A stretch of 64,000 nucleotides of DNA from Paenarthrobacter aurescens. GTDB taxonomy: Bacteria > Actinomycetota > Actinomycetes > Actinomycetales > Micrococcaceae. The notes under the pieces are model-generated. The model was given only the letters and a program-made list of their open reading frames with translations. It did no database searches and was not told the origin of the DNA. Location of the stretch: assembly GCF_025421775.1 (NCBI RefSeq), contig NZ_JAOEFX010000002.1, forward strand, positions 582,075 to 646,074, read 5' to 3'. Below, piece by piece: positions 35,465 to 43,730 of the stretch (position 1 is its first letter; every line of letters begins with the position of its first letter). A program made the translations under genes and the position numbers.

Positions 35465-38151
35465 CGCTTCGGCTTGAGCGGGAACGGGACACGATTGAGT
35501 CCCCGCCCGTACACCTGCCAGAGCTCACGCCCGAACAACTTTGCGAACGTGACCAACCCGGCAGCCGGTGACGGGCCTTCGGCGCGGAACGTGGTCAGCT
35601 GCTTTGCAAAGTCGACGGGCCGGATATAGAGGATGCCCGCGCCAACGACGCCCTCGTGGGCGGCCCCGGCGTCACGTGGTCCGGCGTCCGGCGGTACATG
35701 GCCGCGCAGGATGGTCGCGTACAGCGTGGTGGTGTCAGGCCACAGATCGAAACCCGCTTCGTTGTGGATGAGCTTGTGCCCGGTAAAGGTGAAGGGTGTG
35801 CCGCCCGGATCCCGCAGCCACAGCCGGTAGAGCATCCGCCTGGCCGGCGCGCCGTCGTCGGACGTGTCCTCGACGAACAAGTTGAACCAGCCCCGCTCTA
35901 CCGGCATCCGGCCACCAAAGTAGTCCGCCAGCACGTAGCCCTCGGCTTTGGCCTGGTGGTTCGGATCGGTCGCGAACGCATCGATGTCTTCCGCGGTGAT
36001 GGTCAGCTCAAACATGATCTTCCGGCTGCGGTCCCGGCCCAGGCTCCGCCCCTTTTCCGGATCGGTGATGCCGGGACTGAACCAACCGTGCATCTGTTCG
36101 GTGAAGCGCACGGAGGTGGTCTCCTGGTCAGGAGCGCCGGGCATGCCGGGAGTGCCGGGCCTGCCGAGTCCGCGGCTGCGCGCTTGAGGCGCTTCGGACA
36201 CTGCGCTCGCAGGCTGTTCCTCCGGTGCCGACTTGCCCTTGGTAGCGTCCGGTGCCAACGCGCGCGGAGCGGAGGCACCGACGTCGACGACGGCGCCTGC
36301 TGCCTCCCGCTCAACGGCCACCTTTTCACTGGGCCCGCCGGAACCGTCCGCATCTTCCGGACGGATGCCCCGGTGACCCGCCTTGTCCGCGTTCCCGATG
36401 ATGTGGGCACATGTCCGCTCTGCGAACGCCGCGATGGTCAGGGATGGGTTGGCGCCCACCGGGCCCGGCATCGCGGCTCCATCCACCACGAACAGCCCCG
36501 GGTAGCCGAACACCTCGCCATACGAGTCGCAGACAGCTTCGCCTGGATGCCGGCCGGAGGGGGCGCCCCCGATCGGGTGGACCGTAATGACGCGTTTGGC
36601 CCACCAGAGGGGGTTGTCAATGAAGTCGCCATCCAGGTCCTTGGAGATGGCCTCCATGGTTTCGCGGACGCGGACGAAGTACTCCTTGGACGTGGCCATG
36701 GTCCACGCAATGGCGAGCCTGCCGTCGCGTAGTGTCATGACGCCGTCGGGAATGTCCCTGCCCATCCCCAGCAGTGGCACCGAACTGGACGACAATCGGC
36801 CGTCGCCCAATGCTGCGGCGAGGTCGGCGGATACGTTGGAGCGGCCGGCTTCGAACAGCCTGTCCTTGAACAGTTGCCCTGCAACTTTCGCCGTCCGTTT
36901 GATGGTGGTGCCCAGCTGGGCTGTTTCGATGAGCCAGTTCATGAAGGCCGGGTAGCCGGCATCCTCCACGTAATAGCCGCGACCATCGCCGTCGTCGTCG
37001 TTCGAATCCGGGACCCTGATGGCTGTGGTGATCACCGGGCCGCGACTGCCGGCCAACGTGCGGACGCCCGGCCGTGAGCCGTTGGCCGGGGGAGTTTTGG
37101 CACCCATGATGAACGTCAGAAGGTCGCCGTTGCCGCTGAAGCGTGTGCCCAAGGCATCGCTGAGGGCCGGGAGGGAACCACGGTTGCGGAGGAGGAGGAA
37201 GTTGGTGCCGAACGTGCCGGCACCCAGGATGAGCCGGCTGCAGTGGATGATGCGCTCTGTGAGGAGTTCGCCTTGGCGATCCGGATGGTGCACCACATAC
37301 CGGACTTCATAGCCGCTGCCCTGCGTTCCTGGGTCCAGGGGCCGAATGCCACGGACATCGTGGAATGTTCTGACATCGGCACCCTTGAAGGCCGCTGCTG
37401 ATACGTAGTTGTGGTCCAGGGTGTTCTTGGCGCCCGCGTTGCACCCGATGTCGCATTCACCGCTGAGCGTGCACGTGGTCCGCACAGTGTTCGGACCATG
37501 GATGCTGCCGTAGCCAGGCATGGGGAGAGCCTGGTTGGTCCGCGGTTCTTTGCCGGGCCCGGAGGAGAACGTGACAGCGATGGGTGGGCGGCTGATGGAA
37601 AGGCCCAGGTTGCCCGCGGATTTTTCCATGGCCACTGTTTTTGCCGTGTCCTTGTACGGGTAGGGCACAGGCTGGAGCATGGCTTCGGCGGCATCGTAGT
37701 AGGGATCGAGGTCTGCCCGGGTGAATGGCCAGTTTTCATAGCCGCCACCGGGGATGGGCGACTCGTTGACGAACCATTTTTCGTCCTTGCGCAGGAGGAC
37801 GTTGGCGTAGATGAGTGAGCCGCCGCCCAACCCGCTGGACACCAGTCCCTCCGTGCCGCGGAACGTCCAGGCATCAAAAAGTCCGTACAGGCCGCGGTCC
37901 GGATCCCAGAAGTTCCGGCCCATCTCCGACGGCGAGCGCGCGAAGCTGCCAGGCGGGTATGGCTTGCCACGCTCCATGAGCACCACGGACTGTCCGGCCT
38001 CGGCCAGTCGAAGCGCCGCAACGGAACCTCCAAAGCCGGAGCCCACCACCACTGCGTCGACTTTTTCGATGCCACTGCTCCGGTGGCGTGGCGGATCAGA
38101 CACGGGCTCAGACCCCGCATCCCCGCTGTTCCCGGTCCCCAGACGACCCAT
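35461..38151 (-). CDS. GMC-family oxidoreductase (cholesterol-oxidase-like) with C-terminal accessory domain
   Basis: An 896-residue flavoprotein. The FAD Rossmann motif is VVVGSGFGGSVAALRLAEAG (G37, G39, G42), the cysteine-rich LSGECDIGCNAGAKNT is at about 229-244, and the active-site histidine is probably H525 in VHPIGGAPSGRHPGEAV. VVDGAAMPGPVGANPSLTI (about 555-573) is the C-terminal FAD signature. A proline/alanine/glycine-rich linker (about 605-678) leads to a further domain (681 to about 835; VRFTEQMHGW, GYVLADYFGGRMP, LYRLWLRDPGG). GMC enzymes of this group oxidise sterols or long-chain alcohols with oxygen or a membrane acceptor. ATG 38151 has AGAGG 8 nt upstream. It is the first gene of the seven-gene operon. 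Confidence 0.87.
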   Translation of the reverse strand: MGRLGTGNSGDAGSEPVSDPPRHRSSGIEKVDAVVVGSGFGGSVAALRLAEAGQSVVLMERGKPYPPGSFARSPSEMGRNFWDPDRGLYGLFDAWTFRGTEGLVSSGLGGGSLIYANVLLRKDEKWFVNESPIPGGGYENWPFTRADLDPYYDAAEAMLQPVPYPYKDTAKTVAMEKSAGNLGLSISRPPIAVTFSSGPGKEPRTNQALPMPGYGSIHGPNTVRTTCTLSGECDIGCNAGAKNTLDHNYVSAAAFKGADVRTFHDVRGIRPLDPGTQGSGYEVRYVVHHPDRQGELLTERIIHCSRLILGAGTFGTNFLLLRNRGSLPALSDALGTRFSGNGDLLTFIMGAKTPPANGSRPGVRTLAGSRGPVITTAIRVPDSNDDDGDGRGYYVEDAGYPAFMNWLIETAQLGTTIKRTAKVAGQLFKDRLFEAGRSNVSADLAAALGDGRLSSSSVPLLGMGRDIPDGVMTLRDGRLAIAWTMATSKEYFVRVRETMEAISKDLDGDFIDNPLWWAKRVITVHPIGGAPSGRHPGEAVCDSYGEVFGYPGLFVVDGAAMPGPVGANPSLTIAAFAERTCAHIIGNADKAGHRGIRPEDADGSGGPSEKVAVEREAAGAVVDVGASAPRALAPDATKGKSAPEEQPASAVSEAPQARSRGLGRPGTPGMPGAPDQETTSVRFTEQMHGWFSPGITDPEKGRSLGRDRSRKIMFELTITAEDIDAFATDPNHQAKAEGYVLADYFGGRMPVERGWFNLFVEDTSDDGAPARRMLYRLWLRDPGGTPFTFTGHKLIHNEAGFDLWPDTTTLYATILRGHVPPDAGPRDAGAAHEGVVGAGILYIRPVDFAKQLTTFRAEGPSPAAGLVTFAKLFGRELWQVYGRGLNRVPFPLKPKR

Positions 38152-38301
38152 GGCCGTTCCTCTCAGAGGAGAGCTGACTACATAGCTGCAGCTGACGGCG
38201 CCGGGTGTGGCCGGGCGATGCCTCCGCGGACTATGGGGCTTATGTTCCCACCGGGCAGGGGATCTGTAAATGAGGTGGAGTAACCCGGTTTGGATCGCTG
38301 G

Positions 38302-38739
38302 TTAGTGGGAGTCCGTACGGGTGTACACCATGTCGAAGTCGTGTTCCAGCGGCCCGCCGGGGTATGTACCCCGTTCCAAGCGGGCGTTGATGGTGTTGCC
38401 GTCCCCGCTGAAGCGGCCAACAAAGCGCTGGGGCCAGTCCGGGCCGTCCCGGAAGAGAATCCATACGTTGTCCTTGAGCGTCATGTCGTAGATCCTTGCG
38501 ACGCCGCGGGAATCGAAATAGTGCTGCTGGAAGGCTCCGTCCGAGCCAGTGGCGCCAATGACGCTGACCGCATTGGGGTATTCCGGCTGCTGGACCGTGG
38601 ATCGTTGGATGAGGAAGCCTCCACCCTCCAGCCATTCGAACGTCGTCCGGCCGGAGACCTCCTGGCCAGGGACTGACGTTTCCCAGTCGCCGACGAGGAT
38701 GTTCAGTTGCTCCAACGTGGGTTTTGGATCCCGTGCCAT
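38302..38739 (-). CDS. DUF1579-like conserved protein
   Basis: A 145-residue soluble protein. LNILVGDWETS near the N-terminus, FEWLEGGGFLIQR and a C-terminal series of beta strands (YDMTLKDNVWILFRD, FVGRFSGDGNTINAR) match the DUF1579/lipocalin-like family. Its members are annotated in carbohydrate- or stress-linked contexts without a known reaction. ATG 38739 has GAGG upstream; a longer frame from 38826 adds a stretch that overlaps the divergent promoter. It lies upstream of the GMC operon on the same strand, 150 bp away, and may share its transcript. Confidence 0.8.
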   Translation of the reverse strand: MARDPKPTLEQLNILVGDWETSVPGQEVSGRTTFEWLEGGGFLIQRSTVQQPEYPNAVSVIGATGSDGAFQQHYFDSRGVARIYDMTLKDNVWILFRDGPDWPQRFVGRFSGDGNTINARLERGTYPGGPLEHDFDMVYTRTDSH

Positions 38740-38904
38740 GGCTGCCTCTTTTCGCCTCTTCGCGCTGGTGAACAGGTTCAGCGTAGGACTCGTCCGTTCC
38801 GCAGTACAGACCTCCGCGGAGACCACCCGAACGCCATGCAGGTGGTGCTGTGATGGCCGGGATGGGGCCTAGGCGCCCGGGTTGGGCAGTGGCAGGATGG
38901 GCGC

Positions 38905-39501
38905 ATGAGCCGAGTCACCTGTGATCTGACTGTTTCCCTGGACGGATATGTTGCCGGCCCCAATCAGTCCCTGGACGAACCGCTGGGGGAGCGAGGCGAG
39001 AGCCTGCACCGCTGGCAGTTCGAGCAGAGGGAGGCCAGCGCCGCTGAGATCGCGGGCATCCTCGAAGCTGGTGCCTACATCATGGGTCGGAACATGTTCG
39101 CTGGCCCCGGAGCGGCTCCATGGGATCAGGAATGGCGCGGCTGGTGGGGTGAGGAACCGCCGTATCACGCACCTGTTTTCGTCCTTACCCATCACCAGCG
39201 CGAGCCGCTGGTGATGGAAGGTGGCACGACTTTTCATTTCGTCACTGACGGAGTCGAATCGGCGCTGGCCCAAGCTCGGGAAGCCGCCGGGGACAGGGAT
39301 GTGGCCATTGCGGGTGGCGCACAAACCGCCCGTCAGTATCTCTCCGCCGGCCTCATGGACGAGCTGCGGCTTCACATCTCGCCCGTGATCCTGGGTGGAG
39401 GCGAACGGCTGCTGGACGGTGTGGGGGACGTGACGCTTGAGCCGATCGAAGCGCGCGGGACCGGACTGGTCACCCACGTGCGGTATCGGGTGCAGCGCTG
39501 A
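38905..39501 (+). CDS. Dihydrofolate reductase/RibD-C family protein
   Basis: A 198-residue protein with the DHFR-like fold of the RibD C-terminal domain. CDLTVSLDGYVAGPNQS opens the fold, MGRNMFAG is the nucleotide-phosphate loop, FVLTHHQREPL follows, and DVAIAGGAQTARQYLSAGL binds NADPH. The end, ELRLHISPVILGGGERLLDG, is typical of YyaP/YwjB-type stand-alone reductases. The physiological substrate is unknown; riboflavin-intermediate and folate reactions have both been proposed for the family. It is transcribed divergently from the DUF1579 gene. Confidence 0.88.
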   Translation: MSRVTCDLTVSLDGYVAGPNQSLDEPLGERGESLHRWQFEQREASAAEIAGILEAGAYIMGRNMFAGPGAAPWDQEWRGWWGEEPPYHAPVFVLTHHQREPLVMEGGTTFHFVTDGVESALAQAREAAGDRDVAIAGGAQTARQYLSAGLMDELRLHISPVILGGGERLLDGVGDVTLEPIEARGTGLVTHVRYRVQR

Positions 39502-39525
39502 TCCGGCCTTGGCGCCATCGGGGCA

Positions 39526-40167
39526 TTATGGCTGGCGGGTGACCCTTCGCGTCTCACGGAACTCCGCGGGTACCGTGATGGCGCCCTTCGGGACGGCGAC
39601 GGTGATGCCCTTCTTGGTGACACTCGTGACGTTTTGACCCCACTGCTTCGCGTACTCGACGATGGGTCGCGCCGCAGCCCTGTTGCGGACGATGGCGACG
39701 ACCACGATCGTGAGGAACCCGAGGGTCAGCAGCCCAGGCACCATGATGGCGACCACCGGGCTGATGAGGCCGTTCAGGAACAGGGCCGGACCGACGAACC
39801 ACAGCGCAACCGAGGAGAACATCAACACGAGAACCAATTTCCCGGAGCGTGCGTGGACGGCCTGCGCGCGTGCCAGCTCATCCGGGTAGCGTTCCTTGAC
39901 TATGCGTGTGACATCGGCGCTGAGCGCATCAGCGACGTCCTTACTCCGGGCGGTCATGGCTCTCCAATGCGCGATGTACAGTCCGGCCACAGCGGTATTG
40001 AACCCTACAGCCGAAGACGGTGGTTTGCTGAGTTCCTGCCAAGCAGCAGTTCGCTTGACCTTCCCTAAGGCACCTGTCTTGCGCCAAGACGCGTGGACGG
40101 CGGCCCTCCATGCCGCCGGTTTCCTGCGCCACAGCAAACTTGGTGGAGTGACCACATTGTCCGTCAT
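39526..40167 (-). CDS. Membrane protein of unknown function
   Basis: A 213-residue protein. A basic N-terminal part (WRRKPAAWRAAVHASWRKTG) is followed by a helical segment (MTARSKDVADALSADVTRIV) and two hydrophobic helices near residues 128-147 (VLVLMFSSVALWFVGPALFL) and 152-173. The C-terminus is a soluble tail (EYAKQWGQNVTSVTKKGITV). ATG 40167 is chosen; a longer frame would run through the LexA box. It is divergent from umuD, and the LexA box at 40186-40201 lies 19 bp from its start codon, so it may also be SOS-controlled. The family is not recognised. Confidence 0.7.
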   Translation of the reverse strand: MTDNVVTPPSLLWRRKPAAWRAAVHASWRKTGALGKVKRTAAWQELSKPPSSAVGFNTAVAGLYIAHWRAMTARSKDVADALSADVTRIVKERYPDELARAQAVHARSGKLVLVLMFSSVALWFVGPALFLNGLISPVVAIMVPGLLTLGFLTIVVVAIVRNRAAARPIVEYAKQWGQNVTSVTKKGITVAVPKGAITVPAEFRETRRVTRQP

Positions 40168-40185
40168 CCGCTGTACACTCAAGTA

Positions 40186-40201
40186 TCGAACATATATTCG
40201 A
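40186..40201. promoter_or_regulatory. LexA (SOS) box between the membrane protein and umuD
   Basis: TCGAACATATATTCGA is a 16-bp near-perfect dyad (TCGAA-N6-TTCGA) matching the actinobacterial LexA operator TCGAAC-N4-GTTCGA. It ends 13 bp before the umuD start codon, so bound LexA would block initiation. The site lies in a divergent intergenic region and could also serve the membrane protein on the minus strand. Confidence 0.8.
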
Positions 40202-40214
40202 ATAAAGGTGTGTT

Positions 40215-40646
40215 GTGGGCGTGATAGTCGGCCCCCGCGTGATAGATGCGGGCTTTTCCCTGATGTCGGTTTTGCTGGCACCAATCCCGGTGGCGGCCGG
40301 GTATCCGTCGCCGGCGCAGGACTATTTTGATGGCCGGATCGATCTCAACGAGCACCTCATCAAGGATGTCACCAGCACTTTTGTGGTCAGGGTGACGGGG
40401 CAGTCCATGGAAGGTGCCGGGATCAGTGACGGTGATGAACTGATCGTCAACCGTGCGCTGGAGCCCAAGGACGGGTCCGTCGTCGTTGCTGTCCTCGATG
40501 GTGAACTGACCATCAAAAGGCTCCGCGTCACGCCTTCGGGGGTGATCCTCCAAGCAGACAATCCCAAGTATCCGGACATCCGCGTGCCGGCACTTTCCGA
40601 ACTCACCATCTGGGGAGTTGCCACTACGTGCCTCCACCACATCTGA
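40215..40646 (+). CDS. umuD: UmuD-type self-cleaving subunit of an error-prone DNA polymerase
   Basis: A 143-residue S24-family protein. The cleavage site is predicted between A28 and G29 in PVAAGYPSPAQDYFD. The serine nucleophile is S64 in VTGQSMEGAGISDGDELIV and the general-base lysine K101 is in LDGELTIKRL, so the autoprotease centre is intact. After RecA-stimulated cleavage the fragment partners UmuC. GTG 40215 gives a normal N-terminal arm; ATG 40263 would leave only 11 residues ahead of the cleavage site. The LexA box lies 13 bp upstream. It overlaps the next gene by 19 bp. Confidence 0.92.
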   Translation: MGVIVGPRVIDAGFSLMSVLLAPIPVAAGYPSPAQDYFDGRIDLNEHLIKDVTSTFVVRVTGQSMEGAGISDGDELIVNRALEPKDGSVVVAVLDGELTIKRLRVTPSGVILQADNPKYPDIRVPALSELTIWGVATTCLHHI

Positions 40647-41059
40647 GTCCGGCCCATCCGCAGCGGCCCATTCCCAGCGGGCTTTGGGAGCGAATGGGGG
40701 CTGAGTTTGGCCTCCCAAGTTTGGAAGGGGTCCGAAGCCGGCTTGCGCAGATACATGAGGATCCGGAGCCTCTGATGCAGCAACTGGTGCGGGTGTTTTC
40801 TGCGGATGGCACCTACTGTCCAGGCTTCCAGTTCCGGGAAGACCTGTCCTTGCACCCCGTGGTGACAGGGCTGTTTGAGCGGGCCATGGCCTTGAGGATT
40901 CCACATAACTACTTTGCTGCGTGGATGGTCACCGGATGCCCGGCGTTGCGCGAAGGCAGGCCGGTGGACCTGGTGGACCGGCTGGCGCCCGCCACTCTTC
41001 TGGCTGCCTTGGAGCGCTCTTTCGAGCATGGCCCACGAGGTGGGCGCAGTTCAGTGTGA
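40628..41059 (+). CDS. Unknown small protein between umuD and umuC
   Basis: A 143-residue frame overlapping the end of umuD by 19 bp, starting at GTG 40628. The first 20 residues are proline/histidine-rich. The rest reads like a folded helical protein (GLWERMGAEFGLPSLEGVRSRL, FQFREDLSLHPVVTGLFERAM). A segment GCPALREGRPVDLVDRL is reminiscent of the (G)R-P-x-D-L motif of Xre/MbcA/ParS antitoxin-toxin binding domains, but that match is weak. No paralogue is present. The position inside an SOS mutagenesis locus suggests a role as polymerase partner or regulator. Confidence 0.6.
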   Translation: MPPPHLSPAHPQRPIPSGLWERMGAEFGLPSLEGVRSRLAQIHEDPEPLMQQLVRVFSADGTYCPGFQFREDLSLHPVVTGLFERAMALRIPHNYFAAWMVTGCPALREGRPVDLVDRLAPATLLAALERSFEHGPRGGRSSV

Positions 41060-41155
41060 TGGGCGTGTCAAGGGTGAGGCCTGCTGGGCCAGTGCGTCAG
41101 GTGCACGTCGGAAAAGAGGTCTTCTTGTCGGTGCGTGGCAGTACAGTAAAAGCAT

Positions 41156-41171
41156 TCGAAGATATATTCGA
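41156..41171. promoter_or_regulatory. Second LexA (SOS) box, upstream of umuC
   Basis: TCGAAGATATATTCGA is a 16-bp dyad (TCGAA-N6-TTCGA) very like the box in front of umuD. It lies 62 bp before the chosen umuC start. It gives umuC its own SOS-controlled promoter in addition to read-through from umuD. Confidence 0.78.
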
Positions 41172-41233
41172 ATATGCGGCGTGTCCTGCTCAGGATCGGC
41201 CGCGCGCGTGCTATAGCCCAGCGAAGGAGGGGA

Positions 41234-42532
41234 ATGTCCAAGCCAGCACTCATGCATCAGATGCAGGAGATCGCCCACGTGGATATCAACTGCTTCTATG
41301 CGTCGGCGGAGCGTGCGTTCAACCCCTCACTGGAGGGCAAGCCGCTGATTGTGCTGTCCAACAACGACGGCTGCGCAGTGACCAGGTCTCCTGAGGCCAA
41401 GAAGCTGGGGATCGGGTTGGGGGAGCCATGGTTCAAACTTGCTCCACGGGCCAAGGAATGGGGACTCATTGCCCTCTCAAGCAACTACGAACTTTATGGG
41501 GACATCAGCTCGCGTGTGATGGAACTCCTGGCCCGCTACTCGGCGTGGCAGGAGGTTTACTCCATTGACGAGGCGTTTCTCGGAGTGAAAGGTCAACCGG
41601 AAGACCTGCTGGAACTGGGACGCACCATCAAAGCTGCATGCCAACGGCACGTGGGCGTTCCGGTCTGCGTTGGAATCGCGCGCACCAAAACACTGGCCAA
41701 GCTGGCCAACAAGTGGGCCAAGCACAATCCGGCCTTCAAGGGTGTGTGCCGCTGGGACTCCATCCCGGAAGCCCAGCGCGAAGCACTCATGGCGAGGCTC
41801 TCCGTGATTGAGATATGGGGCGTCGCAACCAGGCTCACCAGACGCCTGAATGCGATGGGAATTTTCTCCATCCTTGACCTGGTCCGGGCCGATCCCATAG
41901 CCCTTCGGGACAAGTTCTCCATCGTCATGATGCGCACGGTCCTGGAACTGCAGGGCACCCCGTGCATCCCGATGGAAGAGGAAAGGATCGGGAGGGACCA
42001 GTTGATCTTCTCCCGCTCCTTTTCCACGCCGATTACGACGGCGGCGCAGCTGCGGCAGGTGCTCAGCGTCTACGGCCAGATGGCAAGTGCCAGGCTGGCC
42101 AAACACGACCTCCAGGCAAAGTTGCTGACAGCCTTTGCTGCCACATCGGTCTACAACCCCAACGACAAGTCGTTTCCCTCCGTTAACGTCAAATTGCCCA
42201 TGCCCACCTCGGATCCCGTCCTGCTGACCAAGGCAGCGCATGCGTTGGTTCCAAAGATCCAGGAAGGCGTGAGGTACGCCAAAGCCGGGATCATGGTTAC
42301 CGACCTGCGCCCCAGCGGCAACCAGAAACCGTTGGAGATCTTCGAGAACCGGCATGAGGAACGGGGCATCGGTCCCTTGCTGGAGCAAGTCAGCAAACGG
42401 TATGGCCGCGGCTCCATCGGGCTGGGGCACGCTGGAATCAAGGGCGGCCCGGACTGGTCCATGAAACGGGACATGCTCAGCCCCCGCTACACCACCAACT
42501 GGGACGAACTTCCCCTGGTGAAGGCGGCCTAG
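41234..42532 (+). CDS. umuC: UmuC-type Y-family error-prone DNA polymerase
   Basis: A 432-residue Y-family polymerase (DNA polymerase V catalytic subunit) for translesion synthesis. The catalytic carboxylates are D17 in HVDINCFYASAERAF and D112-E113 in YSIDEAFLGVKG. The palm/finger segment VLSNNDGCAVTRSPEAKKLGI and thumb GIARTKTLAKLANKWAKHNP follow, then the little-finger domain and a UmuC-type C-terminal region ending LPLVKAA. ATG 41234 follows AAGGAGG at 41224-41230; longer frames have no ribosome site and later ATG codons (41252, 41261) are possible. It is regulated by the LexA box at 41156. Confidence 0.93.
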   Translation: MSKPALMHQMQEIAHVDINCFYASAERAFNPSLEGKPLIVLSNNDGCAVTRSPEAKKLGIGLGEPWFKLAPRAKEWGLIALSSNYELYGDISSRVMELLARYSAWQEVYSIDEAFLGVKGQPEDLLELGRTIKAACQRHVGVPVCVGIARTKTLAKLANKWAKHNPAFKGVCRWDSIPEAQREALMARLSVIEIWGVATRLTRRLNAMGIFSILDLVRADPIALRDKFSIVMMRTVLELQGTPCIPMEEERIGRDQLIFSRSFSTPITTAAQLRQVLSVYGQMASARLAKHDLQAKLLTAFAATSVYNPNDKSFPSVNVKLPMPTSDPVLLTKAAHALVPKIQEGVRYAKAGIMVTDLRPSGNQKPLEIFENRHEERGIGPLLEQVSKRYGRGSIGLGHAGIKGGPDWSMKRDMLSPRYTTNWDELPLVKAA

Positions 42533-42560
42533 CGTGGCAGGGGTCGAGGAAGCTGAGGAC

Positions 42561-43718
42561 CTAGGCCCGGAGCCGGTAACCACGCTTGACGACGGTTTCC
42601 ACGAGCTTGCCGTCCGGGAGCGAGGAACGCAGCCTGCTGACCGTCATGTCCAACGCGTGCACGGATCCCCGCAGGTCCAACAGGTCCGAGAGCGCTTCCC
42701 GGGACAAAACTGCTCCACCCGCGCCCAGCAGCGCCCGCAGCAGCAGGAGGGGAGCCGGGGCAAGATCCACCACCTCACCGTTGATCCGCAAGCAGCGCCC
42801 ACGCAGCTCGATCGTTGCGCTCTTGGTTTCCAAACGGCGCACGTGGTTCAGGGACAGGTGCTCCGTCACCAAACGGATCAAGGCACCCATCCGGTAGCGG
42901 TCAGGGATAAGAGGCGTCAGCCCGGCGTCGACCAGTGGCTGTGCGGTGACCGGCCCAACGGCGGCAACAGTCACCGGCCCCTTGAGCGTTTCGATGAGCT
43001 GACGGTACAGGCCCATTTCGTGAGCGGTGCTCCACATGGCATCCACCGCCGGGGCGCTGGTGAACGTCAGTACGTCCAGATTCCCGCCCACCACTGCCTC
43101 GATCAGGCGCGGCAGTTTGTCTTCGCCGTCGGGCTTCACCCAGCGGTATGGCGTCACGGTCAGGACGGTGGCGCCGGACATGCGGAGCCGTTCCAGCTGG
43201 CGGACGTCCGTATAGCCGTGCAGCTGAACGGCCACGGTTTTGCCGCGCACGCCTTCGGCCAGCAGCATGTCCACCAGCGTGGCGGTGGTTTCGTCACTAC
43301 TGATTCCGACGTCGGCAAGACCGGCCGCCCGCACGGCGCCACGTGCTTTGGGTCCACGGACGAACATGCGGCAGGCGGACAAGGTTTCCAGCAGCTGCTC
43401 GCCGATGCCGAAGGAATCGGCAGCCTCGCACCAGCGGCGCATCCCGTATGCCGTGGTGGCGATGCAGATGTCCGGTTCGGCCGCGATGATGGTGCGGGTG
43501 TCCTCGATGAGGACCATGTCCTCCTGAACAGGGGCGATCTTCAAAGCGGGGGCGTGCAACACGCTCGCACCGCGGCGCTCCAGTGCCTCAATGAGGTCAC
43601 GGGAACGGCGGTGCGAGGTGACGCCGATGCGGAATCCATCCAAGGGCGCTTCTGCGGCTTCGGAAACTTCCGGCGCGGCTGTAGCGTCCTGGACTTCGAT
43701 GGCACGTGCAACAGTCAT
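42561..43718 (-). CDS. nnaR: NnaR-type regulator: HemD-like domain fused to OmpR-type winged helix
   Basis: A 385-residue protein in two parts. Residues about 28-280 have the uroporphyrinogen-III synthase fold (FRIGVTSHRRSRDLIEALERRG, VAAVGPVTAQPLVDAG). Residues about 295-385 form a PhoB/OmpR-like DNA-binding domain (LVRLLLL-type helix ALLGAGGAVLSREALSD, DMTVSRLRSSLPDGKLVETV and the wing KRGYRLRA). In Streptomyces and Mycobacterium such a fusion, NnaR, co-activates nitrate/nitrite assimilation with GlnR. Here it follows cobA and nirB, 12 bp after cobA on the same strand. Whether it still makes uroporphyrinogen III is uncertain; the context favours regulation. Confidence 0.78.
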   Translation of the reverse strand: MTVARAIEVQDATAAPEVSEAAEAPLDGFRIGVTSHRRSRDLIEALERRGASVLHAPALKIAPVQEDMVLIEDTRTIIAAEPDICIATTAYGMRRWCEAADSFGIGEQLLETLSACRMFVRGPKARGAVRAAGLADVGISSDETTATLVDMLLAEGVRGKTVAVQLHGYTDVRQLERLRMSGATVLTVTPYRWVKPDGEDKLPRLIEAVVGGNLDVLTFTSAPAVDAMWSTAHEMGLYRQLIETLKGPVTVAAVGPVTAQPLVDAGLTPLIPDRYRMGALIRLVTEHLSLNHVRRLETKSATIELRGRCLRINGEVVDLAPAPLLLLRALLGAGGAVLSREALSDLLDLRGSVHALDMTVSRLRSSLPDGKLVETVVKRGYRLRA

Positions 43719-43730
43719 GGGTTCTTACCT

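Noticed and set aside
34187..35629. 480-residue plus-strand frame
   Set aside because: It is antisense to the metallophosphoesterase, whose metal motifs fix the strand.
40322..41029. 235-residue minus-strand frame across umuD and the unknown gene
   Set aside because: It is antisense to the S24 protease motifs of umuD, and the plus-strand reading of the unknown gene looks more protein-like.
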